DNA from: Sabulibacter ruber
GTDB lineage: Bacteria; Bacteroidota; Bacteroidia; Cytophagales; Hymenobacteraceae
Direction: 5' to 3'
NCBI RefSeq assembly: GCF_017355955.1
Contig: NZ_JAFFID010000002.1
Span: 558,001 to 622,000 of the forward strand
DNA length: 64,000 nucleotides
The translations under genes and the position numbers were made by a program. The notes under the pieces were generated by a model. That model had not been told where the DNA came from. It searched no databases and saw only the letters and a program-made list of their open reading frames with translations. Positions 44,790-52,664 of the stretch are shown here, piece after piece; positions within the stretch are counted from its first letter, which is position 1; each line of letters starts with the position of its first letter.

Positions 44790-46304
44790 TTAGTAGCCAT
44801 TGTTCTGCGATAGACCAGCGGTTCTGATGTCCTCACCCGGAATAGGCAGAAGGTTGTGCGTGCCTTCCACGTAGCCTAATGGGCCGAGTTCCTGGTCGGC
44901 TAATCCCCAGCGTACCAGATCCAGGTAGCGGAAGCCTTCAAACGCAAGTTCCAGTTGTCTTTCCCGCACAATGGCATCAAACAAGGCAGATCCGCTTGGG
45001 GTAATAGGGTCTAACTCAGATCTCTCTCTTACCATGTTCAGGTATTCCTGTGCTTTGCCTTCGTTGCCGGCCCGGTAGTGGGCTTCGGCGGCCATCAGGA
45101 GAACGTCTGCATAGCGGATCATGCGCCAGTTGGTGCCGTAGTTCAATTCATTCACCGGACCTGCCGTTTGCGTGCTGAACGTACCATAGCGTCTCTGGAA
45201 GTAGCCTTCGTAGTCATAGGCGTTGGTAGTGGTCCAGTTGCCGCCCATGGCTTTCAGTTCTGCCTCAGACATAATGGTGGCACGTTTTCTCTCCACATCG
45301 CCGGCAGCGGTAAAGGCCTGGAATAATTTGGCTTTAGGAGAGTTGAAGCCCCAGCCGCCAATCAAAGAGTCTGAAGGCGCTTTCACGTAGAAGTCGCTTC
45401 TTGGCCCCATTAACTGGAGGTGAATGTTGCTTTCAGGTTGTCCGCCCCAGGGGAAGTTGCCCCAGTCATAGCTTTGGGTTTCTATGTAAGAGATTTCAAA
45501 CAAAGACTCTTTGCCAAACTCCCCGGATTTGGAGAATACCTTACCCACAGACTCTTCTAGTTGATATTGGTTAGAAGTGATCACCGCCTCGAACTGAGTA
45601 ACAGCGTCTGCCCATTTCTGCTGATAGAGTAAGGCCTTGCCAAGTAAAGCCTGCGCCGATCCTTTGGATACTCTGAACCGGTCGGCGCCTGAGTAGACAC
45701 TTTTTAGAGGCAGGTCTGCAATGGCTTCCTGTAAGTCTTTTTGAATCAGGGCATATACATCGGCTTTGCTGGCTCTGCCAGTGCTGGTCCATTGCTCTAT
45801 CGGGATATCATCGGTTACCAAAGGAACATCGCCCCAGAGGGAAACCAGTTCAAAGTAGTTGAAGGCCCTGAGGAATTTGGCCTCGGCAATGAGTCTCTTG
45901 CGCAACTCTGTCTCCGGCTGAACATTGTTGATCACCTTGTTGGCCCGGTAGATAGCGGCATAGGTTAAGCGCCAGCCCCATTTCACGGCATCGTTCTCGC
46001 TGTCAAAGTTGAAATCGTCCAGGGTCTGGTAAGCGGGTTGGTCACCGGGTCCACTGCCTGAGGCGTTGCTTTCATCTGACGGCATGGTCTTCACCATGTA
46101 AATACTGCTCCAGGCGGTGTTGTAGTGCGCCTGCATGATGTCATAGATGGCAGTAGTGGCCTGGAGAGCATCTTCATCTGTTGCGTAAAACTCTTCCACG
46201 GGGAGCTTGCCGGGTATCTCCTGCTCCAGGAAATCATTACAGCCCGCCGTCATGGTCATCAGGGCTAAGCTGAATGCTGCAATTTTTATATAATTCTTCT
46301 TCAT
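44790..46304 (-). CDS. SusD/RagB nutrient-binding lipoprotein, second locus
   Basis: A 504-residue lipoprotein (Cys22 in MTAGC, then NDFLE). SusD marks are DFLEQEIPGKLPVEEFYATDEDALQA, KFLRAFNYFELVSLWGDVPLV, MIRYADVLLMAAEAHYRAG and VRERQLELAFEGFRYLDLVRWG with LLPIPGEDI near the end. It lies 12 bases after its susC partner and is ended by a very strong hairpin. No sigma/anti-sigma pair and no hybrid regulator adjoin it, so its control must come from elsewhere (see repeats at 49464-49513). The substrate cannot be inferred from the pair itself. Confidence 0.96.
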   Translation of the reverse strand: MKKNYIKIAAFSLALMTMTAGCNDFLEQEIPGKLPVEEFYATDEDALQATTAIYDIMQAHYNTAWSSIYMVKTMPSDESNASGSGPGDQPAYQTLDDFNFDSENDAVKWGWRLTYAAIYRANKVINNVQPETELRKRLIAEAKFLRAFNYFELVSLWGDVPLVTDDIPIEQWTSTGRASKADVYALIQKDLQEAIADLPLKSVYSGADRFRVSKGSAQALLGKALLYQQKWADAVTQFEAVITSNQYQLEESVGKVFSKSGEFGKESLFEISYIETQSYDWGNFPWGGQPESNIHLQLMGPRSDFYVKAPSDSLIGGWGFNSPKAKLFQAFTAAGDVERKRATIMSEAELKAMGGNWTTTNAYDYEGYFQRRYGTFSTQTAGPVNELNYGTNWRMIRYADVLLMAAEAHYRAGNEGKAQEYLNMVRERSELDPITPSGSALFDAIVRERQLELAFEGFRYLDLVRWGLADQELGPLGYVEGTHNLLPIPGEDIRTAGLSQNNGY

Positions 46305-46316
46305 GGATTCTGTTAC

Positions 46317-49300
46317 TTAAAAGTTAAAGTTTAAACCAAACATGGCTATTCTTGGAACCGGATAGGTACCACGGTCAATACCTAAGCTGTTGACATTGTT
46401 GCTGCCTGCTTCTGGGTCCAAACCAGGATAGTCTGTGAAAGTAAAGTAGTTGTCAAGCGACACGTACACTCTGGCGTTTCTCACCTTTATTCTGCTGGTA
46501 AGAGTGTTAGGAAGGGTATAGCCTAGTTGTAACTGGCGTATGCGGGCATAAGATCCGTCAAACACCATCAGGTCACTGTTGTAGATGTAAACGCTGGTGG
46601 TATTGGGAGCAAACCAGCTGTTGGTGCTTCCTTCGCCGGTCCAGCGGTCCTCGAAGAAGAAGGCTGGTTTGTTGGCAGTAGGGCGGTCGGTACGGCTGAA
46701 GCCCATCAGGATGTCGTTGCCAAGTTGTCCCTGCACAAAGGCCAATAAGTCAAATCCTTTGTAAGCCAGGTTCACGCGGGCCCCGAATATTACGTCTGGG
46801 TGTGGGTTGCCTATCATGGTTTGGTCAGCGGGTGAAATACGCTCATCGCCGTTCACGTCTACCACAATGGGGTCACCTGGTTTAGGGTTGTAACCGGTGA
46901 TGCCAGTGGAGTTTAAGTAAGCGCTGATTTGTTCCTGGCTCTGGAAGATGCCGTCTGTCTTATAGCCTCTGAAATGCCAGATAGGAAGTCCTTCTTTGAA
47001 AACAGTCGCATTCCAGCCCGTTCCCACGCTGGCACCAAGGATTTCGTTCACGTCCGGATCCAGGTACGTCACCTTGTTTTTGATGGTAGTGATGTTCCCT
47101 GAGATCTCATACTGGAACGCTTTGGCGGCATCGTTGCGGTAGCCTAATTCAAACTCCCAGCCTTTGTTCTGCACATCTCCGCCATTCACGAAGGGCAGGG
47201 CAGCTCCCACAAAGCCTGGCGCTACGCCTGGGGTAAGAAGGTCTTTGGTCTTTTTATCGAAATAATCTGCCGTGAAAGTCAATCTATTGTTGAACAAGGC
47301 CACGTCAATACCAAAGTCTAACTGCTCGCTTGTCTCCCAGGTAAGGTCTGGGTTTGGTAAGTTAGTAGGTGCGGCGCCCACCAGGTAGTTGCCAGAAGCA
47401 TCTGGGTATCGGCCGATAACAGATACGGCGGAAAACCATTGGCCAATCGGAACACTGGAAAGCGAACCGTTTTGCCCCCAGCTGGCACGCAGTTTCAAGT
47501 GGTTGATGCTGGTTTCAGGGAAGAAATCCTCGTTAGAAACAACCCAGCCCAACGACAGGGAAGGGAAGGTTCCCCAGGCTTTGTCTGGAGCGAATAAGGA
47601 AGAACCGTCTCTTCTTACGGTGGCATTTAACAGGTACTTGCCGGCGTAGTCATAAGACAACCTGCCGTAGTAAGAAGCCAGGGTGCTGGTGGAGGCGTTG
47701 CTGCCTATTCTGTCAAGCGCATCTGGGGTGGTATCTGCATAGGAGAATGTTTCTCTTTCTTTGAAAAGGCCTGAGTAGCTGCCTCCAATGTAATTCCACA
47801 TCCGTTTTACGGCAGAGGTACCTGCCAGCAACGTAAAGCCATGGTTCCCGATGGTTTTCTGGTAAGTAGCAAAGTTTTCCCACTGCCAGGTAAACCAGTT
47901 GTTCTGCGAGTCTGAGGCATTAGCTACGGTGTTTTGACTTTCGCTGGAGAACCAGAACCGGGGAGTCCAGCCGTGTTGCCGCTGGAACGCTCCGTCAATG
48001 CCAAAGCGGGTGGTGAATCTCAAGCCCTGCAGAATGTCTATGTCGGCATAGACGTTACCTACCACTTTGTTTTGGTTGGTATAGCCTCTGGCTAAGGAAA
48101 TTCTGGCTAGTGGGTTCCCGTATTCTCCTCTGATAAAGTTAGAGATGCCGTAGTAGTTGCCGTTCTCATCGCGCACCAGGGGCTGGCCTGCGGTAATGGC
48201 GCTTTGCACGTGTGCCGGAAGCGGGCCATTGTAGATAACAGGCGTTAATGGGTCCAGGGAAAGGGCACTGCTGATCAAGCCGCCAAATTCGTCGTTTTCG
48301 GCAAGGGCTCTCCGGGTGAAATGAGAATAAGAGAACCTTTCCCCAATGTTTAACCAGTCTTTGATTTTGTGGTCTGAGTTGATACGTACAGTGTAGCGGT
48401 CAAATTTGGCTTTATCGCCGCCCATGACACCTTCCTGCGTAAAGAAGTTACCGTTCACCAAAAAGCTTGATTTCTCTGTGCCGCCGCTAAAGCTGAGCGA
48501 GTGGCGTTGCTGTGGCGCAGATTCGAAAGTCTCTTCAAACCAGTTCGTGCCTTCGCCTACTGCTGCTGCCTCTGCTGCGGTGGGTCTGCCGGGAGAATTG
48601 GCTGCTTCCAGGTATTGCTGGTACTGCTGCGCATTCATCATAGGCATCAGGTCACCTACCGATTGGATTCCGTACTGGAAACCGTAGCTGAATTCTGAAG
48701 TATTGGTTTTGCCGGTTTTGGTGGTGATGATGACCACCCCGTTAGCACCTTCTGCTCCGTAGATGGCCGCAGAGGCGGCATCTTTCAGCACTTCAATAGA
48801 AGCGATCTCTGAAGGGTCCAGGTATTCAATGCCGCCTGCCCGTACTCCGTCTACAATGTAAAGCGGTTCTGATGAGGCATTTGAACCGGTACCTCTTACC
48901 CGTACCCGCATACCGCTGCCCGGGGAACCCGAGGCTGGTAATACGGTTACCCCGGCGGTACGGCCTTGCAGGGCTTGCTCTACCCGGCTAGATGAAACGG
49001 TGGCAATTTCTTCGGCTTTCACAGAAGAAATTGCACCTGTCACCAGGCTTTTCTGTTGGGTACCGTACCCAACCACCACTACTTCTTCTAAAGCCTGCTG
49101 ATCTTCTTGCAACGTGATATTAATGGTGGTTCTGCCATTGATAGGTACCTCCTGGTTTGTATATCCAATATAGCTTACCACTAAGGTGGTGGCAGTGGCA
49201 GGGGCTTGCAATTGGTATCTGCCTTCCACATCTGTTGTAGCACCCGCTGTAGTTCCTTTTGCTACCACACTTACACCTGGCAGCGGCTCTCCACCCCGAC

Positions 49301-49385
49301 CGGTAACCCGGCCACTAATTGAGGTCTGAGCAAGTGCCACCCCACATAAATGGAGTAGCAGAAAGAGGAGTAAATAATTCTTCAT
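46317..49385 (-). CDS. SusC/RagA TonB-dependent outer-membrane transporter, second locus
   Basis: A 1022-residue protein: signal peptide (GVALAQ), CarboxypepD_reg-like domain (ISGRVTGRGGEPLPGVSVVAKG), the SusC signature VVVVGYGTQQKSLVTGAISS, plug (SEPLYIVDGVR, GANGVVIITTKTG) and a barrel ending FGLNFNF. It has no STN domain, so it should not signal through a FecR protein, unlike the SusC at 10702. A -7-like TATATTTC lies at 49431-49424 with an expected start near 49420. A phased direct-repeat array lies just upstream of it. Confidence 0.96.
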   Translation of the reverse strand: MKNYLLLFLLLHLCGVALAQTSISGRVTGRGGEPLPGVSVVAKGTTAGATTDVEGRYQLQAPATATTLVVSYIGYTNQEVPINGRTTINITLQEDQQALEEVVVVGYGTQQKSLVTGAISSVKAEEIATVSSSRVEQALQGRTAGVTVLPASGSPGSGMRVRVRGTGSNASSEPLYIVDGVRAGGIEYLDPSEIASIEVLKDAASAAIYGAEGANGVVIITTKTGKTNTSEFSYGFQYGIQSVGDLMPMMNAQQYQQYLEAANSPGRPTAAEAAAVGEGTNWFEETFESAPQQRHSLSFSGGTEKSSFLVNGNFFTQEGVMGGDKAKFDRYTVRINSDHKIKDWLNIGERFSYSHFTRRALAENDEFGGLISSALSLDPLTPVIYNGPLPAHVQSAITAGQPLVRDENGNYYGISNFIRGEYGNPLARISLARGYTNQNKVVGNVYADIDILQGLRFTTRFGIDGAFQRQHGWTPRFWFSSESQNTVANASDSQNNWFTWQWENFATYQKTIGNHGFTLLAGTSAVKRMWNYIGGSYSGLFKERETFSYADTTPDALDRIGSNASTSTLASYYGRLSYDYAGKYLLNATVRRDGSSLFAPDKAWGTFPSLSLGWVVSNEDFFPETSINHLKLRASWGQNGSLSSVPIGQWFSAVSVIGRYPDASGNYLVGAAPTNLPNPDLTWETSEQLDFGIDVALFNNRLTFTADYFDKKTKDLLTPGVAPGFVGAALPFVNGGDVQNKGWEFELGYRNDAAKAFQYEISGNITTIKNKVTYLDPDVNEILGASVGTGWNATVFKEGLPIWHFRGYKTDGIFQSQEQISAYLNSTGITGYNPKPGDPIVVDVNGDERISPADQTMIGNPHPDVIFGARVNLAYKGFDLLAFVQGQLGNDILMGFSRTDRPTANKPAFFFEDRWTGEGSTNSWFAPNTTSVYIYNSDLMVFDGSYARIRQLQLGYTLPNTLTSRIKVRNARVYVSLDNYFTFTDYPGLDPEAGSNNVNSLGIDRGTYPVPRIAMFGLNFNF

Positions 49386-49423
49386 AAATGTAGTTTTGTT
49401 AAAAAGGATCTGATTTCTATATC

Positions 49424-49513
49424 GAAATATATGTATTTGATAAAATCTTAACCCTTCTTTAACTACATCATCAATACATCAGCCTGTTTTAGGGATACAT
49501 CAGTAATACATCA
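49424..49513 (-). promoter_or_regulatory. Putative susC promoter with four phased TGATGTA repeats
   Basis: On the minus strand TGATGTA occurs at 49513, 49502, 49481 and 49470 (first base), i.e. with spacings of 11, 21 and 11 bases. The two pairs are TGATGTATTACTGATGTA and TGATGTATTGATGATGTA. They sit about 44 to 93 bases before the predicted transcription start, on one face of the helix, as expected for an activator such as an AraC- or LytTR-type protein. Confidence 0.6.
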
Positions 49514-50025
49514 ATCTGGGGAAAAACGCCTTCTGTGAGCTAATAGGCCATATTTTGAATAATTATGCCATTAAAATTTTTTTCTGATAAATTTCGAGGC
49601 GTTTTTAAGTGTTTAAATGACATATTTTCAAATTTGAAAGCTAATAGATCTCTTCTGTTTTATACTTTTTTCTATATGACTGCTTCTTTGTTGTAGTCAG
49701 CCAGAGTAAGGAGGGACAATACATCATCAGGGCTTCGGGGGAAGAAGTTTGCTCCTAAAGCCTGAATTTCAGTGCTGAATCAAGGAGTTTGCCTGGGAGA
49801 ATAGGGTTTTAGGTTAGATTGTGGCAGGAATATCGGTAAATCATGTAAGTTGTTGGTTGCTTTTTCAGCTTAAGGGTAGCAGCAAGGCTAATATTATTAT
49901 CTGAAGAATGTCCCATTATTTTAGGTAAAAAGGGTCAACAAAGTGGTGTGAGCCGCTTTTTTCAGGTTTAAAATGGCATTCTGAGGCTGTTAGAAATGGC
50001 CTTAACAAATGGTCCTCTGCCCAAT
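49514..50025. other. AT-rich intergenic stretch, no gene seen
   Basis: About 500 bases between the susC control region and the terminator of the upstream gene. It is A/T rich near 49550-49680 and shows no open reading frame or RNA that I can support. Confidence 0.4.
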
Positions 50026-50093
50026 AACAAAAGAGCCCCGTGTTTTGAGGCTGTTTCTATGAAAACAGACCCAAAACACGGGGCTCTTTTGTT
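50026..50093. terminator. 22-bp perfect-arm bidirectional terminator
   Basis: The arms 50026-50047 and 50072-50093 are exact complements (core AAAAGAGCCCCGTGTTTTG). The loop region carries the GGCTGTTTC/GAAAACAGACC theme of the dispersed 3'-end palindromes. It ends the glycoside hydrolase transcript. Confidence 0.88.
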
Positions 50094-50149
50094 AACTGTC
50101 TTTCTGTTTCTGAGTTGCTTTTGGTAAAGCAGGGCTAAAACCCAGTCTG

Positions 50150-51478
50150 TTATCGCTTTACATAGAAAGGAGCATTGGCCGTGGCTACGTTGTTTTTGCC
50201 ATCATAAGCATAGACAAACAAGCGGTAAGCACCTTCTTTTTCCGGGGCTTTGAGCTGTGCCTGACCCTTGCCTTGGTCTTGTACCAGCCCAGAGATAGCG
50301 CCAGGTCTGCTTTCGGCATCGCCACCTTCTTTGAGGTCGGTGCTTTCGGGAAGCAATTCCCAGCGGTAGGTGAGCGCATCCTGGTCCGGATCGGTTACCT
50401 GGGTCTGAATGGTGTAGTTCTGATTGGGCTTGAGGTAGATGTTGTCAGTGGCTTTTTTGCCGTTCAGGTGCAGGTAGCTTAGGTGCGGAGCGCGGTTTTG
50501 GGGCCATGATCCGGTCCAGAGGTATTGCATGACGTCTACTACCTCAGATTCCTCGCCCTGCTCGGTGAAAAGGCCGTACCAAGTGGGGGTTCTTTCCTGC
50601 TTCTGGCCCCACAGGAAAACATAGGACCCCAGGCACCGCTCAGTGTCTTGCTGCATGGTGACCTCGTAGCGGCTACGGTATACCTTGGCTTTCTCAGAAC
50701 TGGTTTCTTCCACCGAGGCCTTCCAGGGAGTTTGCGGACCTTCCCAGTGACCAGTAGGACCCCATTCCGTGATCATGTAGGCGCCTTCCCAGCCGAAATC
50801 CCGAACGCGTTTAGGAATGGAAGGTAAATCGCCGTAGGCATTGATAGAAAGGAAATCCACCTCCGGGGCTTGCGCTTTGATGTAGTCCACTTCCTTTTTG
50901 TTGAGCCCGGCCAGCATGGTGCTGGTGGGGTGGTTGGGGTCTACCTCATGGATCATCTTGGCGATGTCATTCACAGCATCCCACACCTTGGGATTGGAAT
51001 AACTCAGGTTCAGTTCATTGCCAATGCCCCAAACCAGCAGAGCCGGATGGTCTTTGTATTTCAGCACTTCTTCGCGCAGTTTAGCCAGTTGTTGGGCAAC
51101 GGCCTCGGGGTTATTGTAGTCAAAACCGTGCCGCTCCCGGGCCACGTCTAAGCCCATGGTTACGGTCAAGCCTCGTTTGTGAGCCTCGTCCAAAACTTGT
51201 TGGGCATTATGGGTGCTCCAGGTCCGGATGGAATTGCCGCCGTAAGCCGCCAGTTGATCCAGGTAACGGCTGCCGCCCGCCCCTTTGATAAAGTAAGGCT
51301 GTCCGCCTCTGTATAAACGGTAGTGTCCGTTCTCTTTTCTAACTTCTACTTTGATGGCTCGGGACGATGCTTCGGCGGTGGAAGCGGTTTGAGAGGCCGG
51401 CGTGGTATGCTGGGAGCAGGAGAGAGGCAAAGTCGCTAAAGAACAATAGAGCAGACTACGATACAGAGATGCTTTCAT
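50150..51478 (-). CDS. Clan GH-A glycoside hydrolase lipoprotein (GH2-like TIM barrel)
   Basis: A 442-residue lipoprotein (Cys21 in LPLSC). A TIM barrel covers residues ~45-330: GGNSIRTWSTHN, then acid/base Glu155 in WGIGNELN and nucleophile Glu238 in MITEWGP, the Asn-Glu/Glu pair of clan GH-A. A C-terminal Ig/PKD-like domain follows (ITVQ.QVTDPDQDALTYRWELLPES type; residues ~345-440). Related proteins are annotated as GH2 TIM-barrel domain proteins; the real family and substrate are unclear, and a beta-glucan or beta-mannan is possible. It is 30 bases downstream of the RarD-like gene on the same strand, so both may form an operon, upstream of the second susCD. Confidence 0.85.
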   Translation of the reverse strand: MKASLYRSLLYCSLATLPLSCSQHTTPASQTASTAEASSRAIKVEVRKENGHYRLYRGGQPYFIKGAGGSRYLDQLAAYGGNSIRTWSTHNAQQVLDEAHKRGLTVTMGLDVARERHGFDYNNPEAVAQQLAKLREEVLKYKDHPALLVWGIGNELNLSYSNPKVWDAVNDIAKMIHEVDPNHPTSTMLAGLNKKEVDYIKAQAPEVDFLSINAYGDLPSIPKRVRDFGWEGAYMITEWGPTGHWEGPQTPWKASVEETSSEKAKVYRSRYEVTMQQDTERCLGSYVFLWGQKQERTPTWYGLFTEQGEESEVVDVMQYLWTGSWPQNRAPHLSYLHLNGKKATDNIYLKPNQNYTIQTQVTDPDQDALTYRWELLPESTDLKEGGDAESRPGAISGLVQDQGKGQAQLKAPEKEGAYRLFVYAYDGKNNVATANAPFYVKR

Positions 51479-51508
51479 GGTATAGGAAAGTAGTTGGTGT
51501 CTGGTGGG

Positions 51509-52414
51509 TTATGCTGAGGCTGTAGCTTCCTTCTTCTTGCCGATGGGCAGATTATATAAAACCACTGAGGCGAAGATGACGAAGTACGCCAGTATTTTCT
51601 GCTCGCTTGCTACTTCCCCAAAATACAGGAAAGCCATGGTAAAGTTGATGATAGGGTTGAGGTACATGAGCACCCCTACGGTGGCAGATTTCAGCTCTTT
51701 TAGCGCAAAGAGGTTCAGAAACAGGGGAATCACCGTGAAAAGCCAGCTCAGCAACACAATCTGGCCAATGAAGTGCCCAGTGATAGGCTGCGCGGCTTCT
51801 CCTACAAACCATGGGTAACTGGGGCCAATAAACGTAAAAGCCAGCAATAATTGCAAGGTGAGCAGCACTATTTTGTCATACTCTTTCAGCAGGCGCTGCG
51901 TGATGAGGTAGAACGCGTAAGAGGCGGCAATCAGCAGGCTGAACAGCAGGTTGTAAATAGAATCAGTACCTACCAGAAGGCAGCTCATCAAACTCAACCC
52001 CACCGATAGCCATTGGTTCAGCCGCAGGTGTTCGTGCAAAATCAGAAAGCCCAGGGCTGCGGTTAAGATGGGGCACAGCAGATAAGAGAAAGAGCCGGTC
52101 TGGATGTCTACATGGTTTACCACGTAAATGAACGCCAACCAGTTGATGGTGAGCAGCGCACCACCCAGCAACGTGTACAAGATGAACCGGCGCTTTTCAA
52201 TGGGGCCATGCTCTTTAAATAATTGGATGGTCTGCCGCCATTTCTCCCGCCGGGTGGTGCCGGAAATCAGCAGCAACGTCACCACCGATACCAATATCCT
52301 AAAATACAGAATCTGGCTGCTGGGGAAAGCGGTTAAGGCTTTGAGCGGGAAGGGGATAAAGCCCCATATGACAAAGGCACTGATGGCTGCGCCGTGGTAC
52401 TTGTTGAATTTCAC
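51509..52414 (-). CDS. EamA/RarD-family transporter
   Basis: A 301-residue protein with about ten spans. RarD-like marks are WGFIPFPLKALTAFPSSQILYFRIL, TINWLAFIYVVNHVDIQTGSFSYLLCPI and LMYLNPIINFTMAFLYFGE. A longer reading begins at a TTG at 52489 but crosses a TACCTTTG -7 element (52444-52437); the GTG at 52414 gives a 19-base leader and the expected family length. It probably exports a small molecule of unknown identity and is likely co-transcribed with the hydrolase downstream. Confidence 0.88.
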   Translation of the reverse strand: MKFNKYHGAAISAFVIWGFIPFPLKALTAFPSSQILYFRILVSVVTLLLISGTTRREKWRQTIQLFKEHGPIEKRRFILYTLLGGALLTINWLAFIYVVNHVDIQTGSFSYLLCPILTAALGFLILHEHLRLNQWLSVGLSLMSCLLVGTDSIYNLLFSLLIAASYAFYLITQRLLKEYDKIVLLTLQLLLAFTFIGPSYPWFVGEAAQPITGHFIGQIVLLSWLFTVIPLFLNLFALKELKSATVGVLMYLNPIINFTMAFLYFGEVASEQKILAYFVIFASVVLYNLPIGKKKEATASA

Positions 52415-52436
52415 TTCAGAAAAATTTTTAAGAGGG

Positions 52437-52444
52437 CAAAGGTA
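52437..52444 (-). promoter_or_regulatory. -7 element of the RarD-like gene
   Basis: TACCTTTG on the minus strand, ending 23 bases before the GTG start. Confidence 0.5.
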
Positions 52445-52636
52445 GACGTTACGGGCCGCATGGCCTAATACAGAGGAGTTTCTGCCCAAAAACGCAGCTG
52501 TTCTGTTTAAGAATAGGCTTAAATGAACTTACAGGCTCCATTTCTGCCCCGTTTTTCCAGAAATAGCCCGAAAATGCCTTCCTGCAACCAAAGGGCTTTG
52601 CCGAAAATACAGGGTGCGGGAGTATGTGATCTGTTG

Positions 52637-52657
52637 TATATTTGACTACCAGTCAAA
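52637..52657 (+). promoter_or_regulatory. murF-alr promoter with a palindrome over the start site
   Basis: TATATTTG (52637-52644) is a perfect -7 element. TTTGACT-ACC-AGTCAAA (52641-52657) is a perfect 7-bp inverted repeat that spans the predicted start near 52648. The leader to the ATG is about 17 bases. Confidence 0.6.
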
Positions 52658-52664
52658 TTAAATC

